From NCBI GenBank assembly GCA_027451445.1, contig DAIDJG010000093.1:1-64000 (forward strand): 64,000 nt of DNA, read 5' to 3'. Position 1 is the first letter of the stretch, and every line of letters starts with the position of its first letter. The notes beneath the pieces were generated by a model. That model saw only the letters and a list, made by a program, of their open reading frames with translations, ran no database searches and was not told where the DNA came from. Below are positions 57,692 to 64,000 of the stretch, piece by piece. Both the position numbers and the translations under genes were made by a program. The DNA comes from Singulisphaera sp. (lineage in GTDB: Bacteria; Planctomycetota; Planctomycetia; Isosphaerales; Isosphaeraceae).

Positions 57692-57894
57692 TCTCCGATC
57701 TCCTGGCGTGCCTGTTCCCGATCTGCTTCCCGGATCTTTCGGCCCTCGTCATCGACGATTTTCGAAAACTCTCGACCGGTAAACATGCCTGCCACCAAGC
57801 GCCAATCCTTGGTGCTGCCGGCTTCCTTCTCATTCAAGCGGCGCTCGACTTCCTCAAGGCGACGGGACACGCTTTCCAAGGTCAGGTTGTGCAC
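57688..57894 (-). CDS. antitoxin of the VapC-like module
   Basis: 68 aa from the GTG at 57894 (GGGAGAA 7 nt upstream); the track ORF begins 117 bp earlier. 'LTLESVSRRLEEVERRLNEKE' is a coiled coil, followed by 'DWRLVAGMFTGREFSKIVDDEGRKIREADREQA', the toxin-binding tail. Start-stop overlap ATGA with the toxin. It looks intact while the toxin is broken. Confidence 0.75.
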   Translation of the reverse strand: MHNLTLESVSRRLEEVERRLNEKEAGSTKDWRLVAGMFTGREFSKIVDDEGRKIREADREQARQEIGE

Positions 57895-58033
57895 GGTGGT
57901 TCTCCCAATTCTTGGTACAAGATATTCTACCTGGCCACGCCTTATTTCAAAGCGCCGATCGCCACGAAGCCACGAGCTTGGCGATCGAGTTGAACGCTGG
58001 TCGTCGATCAATGCCCGCGCCGATGACTTAAAC

Positions 58034-58396
58034 TCAGTGAGCTGCGCCCGCGTTCGTCAAGAGCCTGACGATCTCCTCGTGGCCCCGAGTTCGTGCAGTC
58101 TCAATCGCGGATGTGCCATCCTCCCACGTCGCGTCGGGGCTCGCACCGGCGGCCAGCAACGCTTTCACTTTGGCGAGATCACCGTGTGCCGCGGCAATGA
58201 ACAGTCTCTCATCGAGCCAATATATCTGATACAAATACCGTCCGGACAGCCCCAGAATCACCAAGCTGCCGAGCCATAAGTACAAAAGACGCCAGCGGAT
58301 GGGCGAACGGCGGACGAAAAGGGCTGTGACGAAAACGCCGCAGACCAGACAGATGCAGGCCAGGAAGCCGAATACGATAAAGCCACCGAAGTCCAT
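58034..58396 (-). CDS. two-helix membrane protein with ankyrin repeats
   Basis: 120 aa with AAGGAG before the ATG. Helix 1 'GFIVFGFLACICLVCGVFVTALFV' and helix 2 'LLYLWLGSLVILGLSGRYLYQIYW' are followed by about two ankyrin units: 'ERLFIAAAHGDLAKVKALLAAGASPDATWEDGTSAIETARTRGHEEIVRLLTNAGA'. The repeats probably bind a protein partner at the inner membrane. Partner unknown. Confidence 0.8.
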   Translation of the reverse strand: MDFGGFIVFGFLACICLVCGVFVTALFVRRSPIRWRLLYLWLGSLVILGLSGRYLYQIYWLDERLFIAAAHGDLAKVKALLAAGASPDATWEDGTSAIETARTRGHEEIVRLLTNAGAAH

Positions 58397-58635
58397 GTCG
58401 TGGCTCCTTGAAAACCCTGGGTCCCACTCGATTCAGTGATCTCAGGATCGTTCCACCATAGACGAGTGTCGGAGCGCGTGCAAATCGAACCATCCGGGAG
58501 ATCCGACTTGCAATTCACGCACATCTGATGTTAAACTTTCCTTCAAAGCCGGTACGATAGTCATCCTGCCGCCCGCGCGACCTTCTCTTAATGAGGTCGT
58601 CTCGCCTTCCGAATCCTGCCAAAAAGGGGAATCCG

Positions 58636-59955
58636 ATGTTCCAGTTGAGCCACGGGTCGAACCGGAGCTGTGACGGAATCACGCGGCGTAACTTCCTGCG
58701 CGTCGGCTCGCTGTCGGCGCTGGGATTGAGCCTTCCCCAATTCTTGCAGGCCCGCGCTACGGCCGCCGGCACCGGAAAGGACGTCTCGTGCATTTTGTTG
58801 TGGCTCCAAGGGGGCATCAGCCACATCGATAGTTTCGATCCCAAACCCGAAGCGCCGGCCGAGATCCGGGGCGAGTTCGGCGTGATCGACACCAACGTGC
58901 CCGGGATTCAGGTTTGCGACCCCTTGCCGATGCTGGCGCAGCACCAGGACAAGTTCTCGATCCTCCGCTCGTTGAACCCCAAAAACGGTTCCCACGGCGT
59001 GGCCGACGCCTATATGCTGACGGGCCACCCGTTTAACCCGGCGCTCACGTTCCCGGCCTACGGCTCGGTCGTCGCGCGAGAAAAGGGGGACCGGGAGAGC
59101 ATGCCGCCCTACATCCAAATCGGGACGGCGATCGACCAGCGGTTCGGCGGCGGCGTGGCGGGCTACCTTGGCGACCAGTACAACCCGTTCGTTCTCCCCG
59201 GCGATGCCTCCAGTCCCAGCTTCACGGTTCGCGACGTGACGCTGCCGAGCGGCGTCGACTCGCAACGGTTCCAGCACCGGATGAAAGTTCTGGAGACGGT
59301 CGATACCTGGCAATCCAAGATCGAGTCGAGCCCGACTGCGCTCGACGCAGCCGACAGCTTCTCCAAGAAGGCGTACAGCCTGATCACCGCGCCCCGCGCC
59401 AAGAAGGCGTTCGACATAGCGACGGAAGACCCAAGGATGCGCGACCGCTACGGCCGGCACTCGCTGGGACAGGGGTGCTTGCTCGCTCGTCGCCTGATCG
59501 AATCCGGCGTTCGGTTCGTTACCGTGACCGATGGCGGCTGGGACACCCACCAGAACAACTTCAGCTCGCTCAAGACCCGGCTGCTGCCCCGACTGGACAC
59601 CGCTCTCTCGGCGTTGCTCCAGGACCTGTCGGACCGCGGCATGCTGGATTCGACGCTTGTTGTTACTCTGAGCGACTTCGGCCGCACACCCAAGGTCAAC
59701 CCCTCCGCCGGCCGCGATCACTGGTCCACGGCGGGAATTGCCCTCCTGGCTGGCGGGGGTATTCGGCCGGGAATGGCCGTGGGGCAGACGAACGCGCTTG
59801 CTGAGCATCCCACCGAGGCACCTTATTACACCGAGGATCTTGCGGCAACGCTCTACCACTGCCTCGGTGTTCCGCTCGACACGTTCCACACCACTCCGGA
59901 TGGGCGGCCGATCAAGATCAATTACGAAGGGCGGCTGATTCGGGAGCTGGTTTAA
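58636..59955 (+). CDS. DUF1501 domain protein, Tat-exported
   Basis: 439 aa from the ATG at 58636 (AAAGGGG upstream); the track start is 45 bp earlier. A twin-arginine signal 'ITRRNFLRVGSLSALGLSLPQF' is followed by the DUF1501 (sulfatase-like alkaline-phosphatase fold) features 'CILLWLQGGISHIDSFDPKPEAPAEIRGEFG', 'RSLNPKNGSHGVADAYMLTGH', 'DGGWDTHQNNFSSLKTRLLPRLDTALSALL' and 'LSDFGRTPKVNPSAGRDHW'. The family is planctomycete-typical and nearly always beside DUF1549/DUF1553 genes; the substrate is unknown, with a role in polysaccharide breakdown suggested. Confidence 0.92.
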   Translation: MFQLSHGSNRSCDGITRRNFLRVGSLSALGLSLPQFLQARATAAGTGKDVSCILLWLQGGISHIDSFDPKPEAPAEIRGEFGVIDTNVPGIQVCDPLPMLAQHQDKFSILRSLNPKNGSHGVADAYMLTGHPFNPALTFPAYGSVVAREKGDRESMPPYIQIGTAIDQRFGGGVAGYLGDQYNPFVLPGDASSPSFTVRDVTLPSGVDSQRFQHRMKVLETVDTWQSKIESSPTALDAADSFSKKAYSLITAPRAKKAFDIATEDPRMRDRYGRHSLGQGCLLARRLIESGVRFVTVTDGGWDTHQNNFSSLKTRLLPRLDTALSALLQDLSDRGMLDSTLVVTLSDFGRTPKVNPSAGRDHWSTAGIALLAGGGIRPGMAVGQTNALAEHPTEAPYYTEDLAATLYHCLGVPLDTFHTTPDGRPIKINYEGRLIRELV

Positions 59956-59991
59956 GCTCGCCGTCGTCTTAACCCTCGGAGGCGGCCTCCG

Positions 59992-61332
59992 ATGACGCGT
60001 GGGCTCGTCAGAACACTCGCCTGCGTTGGGACCCTCGTTCCATTTGCGGTGATCCACGGCGCTGAACCCGCCGCCCGCGAGCGCGTCGTCCGGCCTGCGG
60101 CCGCGCCTGGGCCGCTCGACAATCCGTTGAAAGGCTGGTGCCACGGGGCGGGGAACCTGATGCACCAACCCTACTCGCTCGTCTTTCAACGGGCCTCCTG
60201 GCGTGAGCTGGAACCCGTTGAGGGGGACTACCAATTCGATGAGTGGGAACGGCATTCCTGGAACCGCGCGGAAGATCGCGGCAAGCACATCGTGTTTCGC
60301 GTTCACATCGACGATCCGGGTTCGCCCCTCGGGCTTCCCGATTGGGTCAAGGCGAAGGGCGTTCGCCTGACGCCCTACCAGGACCACGGCGGCGGACTCT
60401 CACCGGATTACAACCACCCTGCAGTCGTTGCCGGTCTGGAGAAGCTCGTCGCCGCGCTCGGCCGGCGCTACGACGCCGATCCTCGGATCGCCGCCGTTCA
60501 GGTCGGCTTGCTCGGCTTCTGGGGAGAGTGGCACACCTATCCTCGGACGGAGCTCTTCGCCAATGATGAGACGCAACGGCGCGTCATCGCGGCGTACCAG
60601 GCGGCGTTTCCACACAAGATTGTTCAGGCACGATCCGGGAAGGGTGAATTGGGCAAGGCCGAAGGCCTTGGGTACCACGACGATTTATTCCCCGAAGACG
60701 TTGATGGACCCGAACCGTGGATGTTCGTGCCTAGCCTCCGTGCCGCCCACCGCGACGAGAATTGGCGCAAGGCGATGATTGGTGGAGAGCTGGCGTTCCG
60801 CTCGGAAGATCGCTGGCTCGGGCCGGAATTCACGCACACGAACGCGATGATCGAGCGCGGGCATTTCTCGTTCCTTGGGCCGTACCACCCAGCCGTCAAA
60901 GCTAACCCGGCGCCCCAGTATCGCGAACGCTGTGAACAGATGGTCCGACGCATGGGTTACGAGTTCACGTGGACTGAGATCCGACACCCGGAAGCCGTCA
61001 CTCGCGGCGGATCGCTGCCGGTCACGCTCGAAGGGAAGAATCAGGGGGTGGCCCCGTTCTATTATCCGTGGGCGGTCGAACTGGCGTTGCTCGACCGTCG
61101 CGGAACGGTCGCGGAGCGGCTTCCGCTAGCCGTAGATCTCCGAACGTGGCAACCCGGTCCGTTCCGCGTGTCGGTCTCGCCCGTATGCAAGGCGCTGGCT
61201 GGTCGTTACTCACTCGCGATCGGAATCATCGATCCTTGGTCCGGCAAGCCTTCCATCGCTTTTGCCAACGATATGAAACGCCGAGAGGGCTGGACGATCC
61301 TGTCCGAAATCGAGATCAAGCCGACGCGCTGA
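59992..61332 (+). CDS. exported glycoside-hydrolase-like TIM barrel with DUF4832-type C-terminus
   Basis: 446 aa with a signal peptide (to about residue 27, 'VIHGAEP'). 'NPLKGWCHGAGNLMHQPYSLVFQRASWRELEPVEGDYQFDEWERHSWNRAEDRGKHIVFRVHID' is the entry of a GH42-like barrel, 'VQVGLLGFWGEWHTYPR' contains the likely catalytic Glu, and 'LAFRSEDRWLGPEFTHTNAMIERGHFSFLGPYHPAVK' continues it. The C-terminal beta domain ('GGSLPVTLEGKNQGVAPFYYPWAVELALLDRRG') fits DUF4832. Exported polysaccharide hydrolase is the likely role. It follows the DUF1501 gene by 36 bp. Confidence 0.8.
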   Translation: MTRGLVRTLACVGTLVPFAVIHGAEPAARERVVRPAAAPGPLDNPLKGWCHGAGNLMHQPYSLVFQRASWRELEPVEGDYQFDEWERHSWNRAEDRGKHIVFRVHIDDPGSPLGLPDWVKAKGVRLTPYQDHGGGLSPDYNHPAVVAGLEKLVAALGRRYDADPRIAAVQVGLLGFWGEWHTYPRTELFANDETQRRVIAAYQAAFPHKIVQARSGKGELGKAEGLGYHDDLFPEDVDGPEPWMFVPSLRAAHRDENWRKAMIGGELAFRSEDRWLGPEFTHTNAMIERGHFSFLGPYHPAVKANPAPQYRERCEQMVRRMGYEFTWTEIRHPEAVTRGGSLPVTLEGKNQGVAPFYYPWAVELALLDRRGTVAERLPLAVDLRTWQPGPFRVSVSPVCKALAGRYSLAIGIIDPWSGKPSIAFANDMKRREGWTILSEIEIKPTR

Positions 61333-61414
61333 TCGAGCGGTTGCAAGAGAGCGGGACCGCAGGTCAGAATGTCTTGAGGACGCTGAAGTCGAGAATGGGG
61401 GAGGAGACTGGCTC

Positions 61415-63739
61415 ATGGCGCTCGTTTCTCGGACGACGGCTCTGCTGATCGTCATGAGCTCCTTGCTGTGTGCTGCCGTTCTGGGCGGCGAACCTGCGAT
61501 CGAATCGCAGGGTGTCGCTCCACCCGAGTCGTTTACCAAGGAACAACGCGCTCACTGGGCCTACCAGGTTCCCCAACGCCCGGGTCTTCCCGACGTCAAG
61601 GAAGCCGGGTGGGTGCGAAACCCCATCGATCGCTTCATCCTCGCGGGCCTCGAAGAGAGTGGTCTGCCTCACGCTCCCGCAGTCGACCGCGTGGCGCTGC
61701 TGCGACGAGTTACGTTTGACCTGACCGGGCTCCCGCCGAACCCCGCCGAGGCCGAGGCGTTTCTCAACGACCCAAGTCCCGACGCGTACGAACGGCTCGT
61801 CGATCGCCTGCTCACGAGCCCGGCTTATGGGGAGCGCTGGGCGCAGCACTGGCTCGACCTTGCCCACTACGCCGAGACAAACGGATTCGAGCTCGACGCG
61901 GAGCGTCCGGACGCCTGGCGCTTCCGCGACTGGGTGGTCAACGCGCTGAATGCCGACATGCCTTATGACCGCTTCGTCACGCTTCAACTCGCTGGTGACG
62001 AGGCGGAGCCAGGCGACACCAACGCGTTGATCGCCACGGGCTTCGGCCGGTGTGGGCCGCGCGAGGTCGTGGGCGGCAATGCGGATCCGGCCGTGAAGCG
62101 GCAGTCGGAGTTGACCGAGATTACCGGAACCGTCGGGTCGGTGTTTCTTGGGCTGACGGTCGCCTGTGCCCGCTGCCACGACCACAAGTTCGACGCCTTG
62201 CCGACAACCGACTACTACCGACTCCAGTCATTTTTTGCAGCCTCTCAGCTCGTCGAAAAACCGCTCGCGACTCCGGCGGAGATCGCTGCTTACGCTGCGG
62301 CTCGCAAAGCGATCGCCGAGAAGACGGCCCCGTTGCGGCAGCAGATGGCCGCACTCGAGGGCCCGTACCGGAAGGCGCTCACTGACGCGAAGCAGGCCCA
62401 GCTTACGCCTGCCGAGCGGGCCGTTCTGGCGATCCCGCCCACGGACCGCACGCCGGCTCAGAAACGGCTGGCCGAAGGCTTCGCGTCGACGCTCAAGGTC
62501 TCCTGGGAAGAGGTCGCCGAGGCGGTGGCGGCCAACCCCGCCGATCACGAAACGCGTGAACGCCTCAAACGTGCGATCCACGAGATCGAACGCACGCTTC
62601 CGCGGCCCCCGGCGCATGCGATGGCGCTGGTCGATCAGGGGAAGTCAGCGCCCGACGTCTTTGTCTATCGCCGGGGCGATCCCAAGAACCGCGGGCCCAA
62701 GGTCGCTCCTCACCCGCCAGGAATCGTGCTGGCGTCGCTCTCCACCGCGGCGTTTCCCGAGTCGATCAGCTCCACGCCCGCGACCACGGGGCGCAGGCTC
62801 GCGCTGGCGCGCTGGTTGACCCGGCCCGATAACCCTTTGACCGCGCGCGTCATTGTCAATCGGCTCTGGCAGCATCACTTCGGCCGCGGGATTGTCGCCA
62901 CCCCCAGCGACTTTGGCGTACGGGGCGAGGCGCCCACGCATCCCGAATTGCTCGACTGGCTCGCCACTGAGCTCGTCGCCCAAGAGTGGCGGCTCAAGCC
63001 GTTGCACCGTTTGATGGTCACCTCGGCAGCTTACCGTCAGTCGAGCCACGCCGACCCGAAACTCGTCGCCGATGATCCTGACAATACATTGGTCGGCCGG
63101 ATGAGTCGCCGCCGGCTGGATGCGGAGAGCGTGCGCGACGCCATGCTGGCGGTTTCCGGCGATTTCAACTCCAAGGCCGGCGGTCCGGGTGTGCTGGTTC
63201 CCATCGAGAAGGAGATCGAGGATCTGATCTTTACCGAAGCTGAAGTCGTCGACCTCTGGCCCGAAACTCCGGATCCTGCGGAGCACTTCCGGCGCTCGCT
63301 GTATCTCTACCGGAAGCGGAATGTGCGCTATCCGATGTTTGACGCCTTCGATGCACCGGACACGCAAACGGCCTGCCCCCAGCGCGGGGTGAGTACGCAT
63401 GCGCTTCAGGCCCTTGTCCTCATCAACAGCGATTTCGCTGCCGCTCGGGCCAAGGCGCTCGCTGGAAGATTTTTTCGCGAAGCGCCGGCGAACGACGCTG
63501 CCCGAATCGCGTGTGCGTATCGTCTCGTGCTCATCCGCGAGCCGAAGGCAAGCGAAGTCGAACAGACGCTCAGATTTCTGGACGCTCAAACCGACTTGCT
63601 GCGAAAGCAAGCGGACGCTGGCAAGATCCTCGCTCAGCCGGGTTTCCGACCCGAATCGGTCGACGAGGCCCGAGCGGCGGCATGGGTCGATTTCGCCCTG
63701 GCGATGCTGAACCGAAACGAGTTCATTTACGTCCCTTGA
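61415..63739 (+). CDS. DUF1549 + DUF1553 protein (PSD1 partner)
   Basis: 774 aa with GGGGGAGGAG before the ATG and a signal peptide (residues 1-25). The N-terminal DUF1549 contains 'NPIDRFILAGLEESGLPHAPAVDRVALLRRVTFDLTGLPP' and 'YGERWAQHWLDLAHYAETNG'; the segment 'VACARCHDHKFDALPTTDYYRLQSFF' has a CxxCH-type heme motif. DUF1553 covers 'RLALARWLTRPDNPLTARVIVNRLWQHHFGRGIVATPSDFGVRGEAPTHPELLDWLA' to the end. A separate cytochrome c (PSD1) domain is absent. The three genes 58636-63739 form one extracytoplasmic module. Confidence 0.92.
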   Translation: MALVSRTTALLIVMSSLLCAAVLGGEPAIESQGVAPPESFTKEQRAHWAYQVPQRPGLPDVKEAGWVRNPIDRFILAGLEESGLPHAPAVDRVALLRRVTFDLTGLPPNPAEAEAFLNDPSPDAYERLVDRLLTSPAYGERWAQHWLDLAHYAETNGFELDAERPDAWRFRDWVVNALNADMPYDRFVTLQLAGDEAEPGDTNALIATGFGRCGPREVVGGNADPAVKRQSELTEITGTVGSVFLGLTVACARCHDHKFDALPTTDYYRLQSFFAASQLVEKPLATPAEIAAYAAARKAIAEKTAPLRQQMAALEGPYRKALTDAKQAQLTPAERAVLAIPPTDRTPAQKRLAEGFASTLKVSWEEVAEAVAANPADHETRERLKRAIHEIERTLPRPPAHAMALVDQGKSAPDVFVYRRGDPKNRGPKVAPHPPGIVLASLSTAAFPESISSTPATTGRRLALARWLTRPDNPLTARVIVNRLWQHHFGRGIVATPSDFGVRGEAPTHPELLDWLATELVAQEWRLKPLHRLMVTSAAYRQSSHADPKLVADDPDNTLVGRMSRRRLDAESVRDAMLAVSGDFNSKAGGPGVLVPIEKEIEDLIFTEAEVVDLWPETPDPAEHFRRSLYLYRKRNVRYPMFDAFDAPDTQTACPQRGVSTHALQALVLINSDFAAARAKALAGRFFREAPANDAARIACAYRLVLIREPKASEVEQTLRFLDAQTDLLRKQADAGKILAQPGFRPESVDEARAAAWVDFALAMLNRNEFIYVP

Positions 63740-63863
63740 GGGGTTGATCCCGTGAACCGTCAGCGCTTCGGTACGACCTGTTGTCCTGGGCGTCGGGGAG
63801 CTTTACGCTCCAATCGCACACATCGAACGGCCGACCCGCCGTTCGGAATGCGGAAACATTTAG

Positions 63864-63900
63864 CTCCCCCCTTGGGAAGGGGGGGCTGGGGGGGTGGGGA
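63864..63900. repeat. G/C-run REP-like element
   Basis: CCCCCCTT-GGG-AAGGGGGG, a perfect 8-bp stem, followed by GGCTGGGGGGGTGGGGA. Runs of this shape are known as dispersed repeats in planctomycetes and cyanobacteria; only one copy occurs here. Confidence 0.5.
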
Positions 63901-63961
63901 GTGAGCGATCGTAGTCAGTTGGCCCGTTGCTCCGCTGCCATCGCGCACACGAGGACGTCTC

Positions 63962-64000
63962 ATGGCTGAATTGAACACAACGGACGGCCAATCCCCACCC
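63962..64000 (+). CDS. possible start of a gene running off the window
   Basis: An ATG behind GAGGACGTCTC opens a frame 'MAELNTTDGQSPP' to the window end. Only 13 codons are visible. Confidence 0.35.
   Translation, partial: MAELNTTDGQSPP

Noticed and set aside
58588-60387. 599-aa minus-strand ORF
   Set aside because: Antisense to the DUF1501 and glycoside-hydrolase-like genes, no start signal.

Overview
The window comes from a high-GC chromosome of the phylum Planctomycetota, probably Isosphaeraceae/Gemmataceae-like. The marker families point there: a DUF1501 / DUF4832-like / DUF1549-DUF1553 gene run, an FG-GAP repeat protein, a Uma2-family protein, a DUF1580 protein, a RuBisCO-like protein and the short 'RxRTLMIAV'-type membrane proteins. 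Nothing could be searched, so all identifications rest on reading motifs and on family knowledge.

Layout. (1) 1-7.1 kb: end of a membrane protein, a Gfo/Idh/MocA oxidoreductase, a lipoprotein, an exported protein, a large FG-GAP protein, and a DUF362 protein overlapping a terpene-cyclase-fold protein. (2) 7.5-15.1 kb: a Tad/Flp pilus cluster in the order flp pilin, prepilin peptidase, cpaB, cpaE/tadZ, cpaF/tadA, tadB, tadC, small membrane protein, closed by a strong terminator; no secretin is in the cluster. (3) 15.2-30.1 kb: core chromosome genes: YqeY-like, ArsR, a zinc metallopeptidase, a sugar isomerase-like TIM barrel, a primary-type sigma factor, Uma2, a RuBisCO-like protein with a ribulose-phosphate-epimerase-like protein and PolX, DUF2203, cytidylate kinase and PlsC.

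(4) 30.2-57.1 kb: a ~26.8 kb integrative element inserted in tRNA-Val(TAC). A tyrosine recombinase sits just inside the tRNA, and a second copy of the tRNA 3' half (19 bp identical core) lies at 57057. The two 3' halves differ by compensatory T-stem changes. The left part holds a replication/partition-like module (AEP primase-polymerase, separate CHC2-type zinc-finger protein, ParB-like protein with iteron-like repeats upstream). The middle holds cargo: DUF3800 with a winged-helix partner, a membrane protein, and a Beta-family / sce7726-family convergent pair that looks like a defence or interference module. The right part holds HTH regulators, a 692-aa low-complexity protein, a structured-RNA candidate, a SWIM zinc-finger protein and two divergent sigma-70 factors. 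I see no capsid, portal, terminase or relaxase, so the element may be a satellite, a phage-plasmid-like element or an integrative plasmid.

(5) 57.2-64 kb: chromosome resumes with a VapC-like toxin pseudogene and its antitoxin, an ankyrin membrane protein, then DUF1501, DUF4832-like and DUF1549/DUF1553 genes.

The points I consider most worth following are the element as a unit (split primase plus two sigma factors), a promoter-to-terminator small RNA at 38.9-39.1 kb next to DUF3800, a 38-bp repeat bracketing the DUF3800 cassette, and the Beta/sce7726 cassette.
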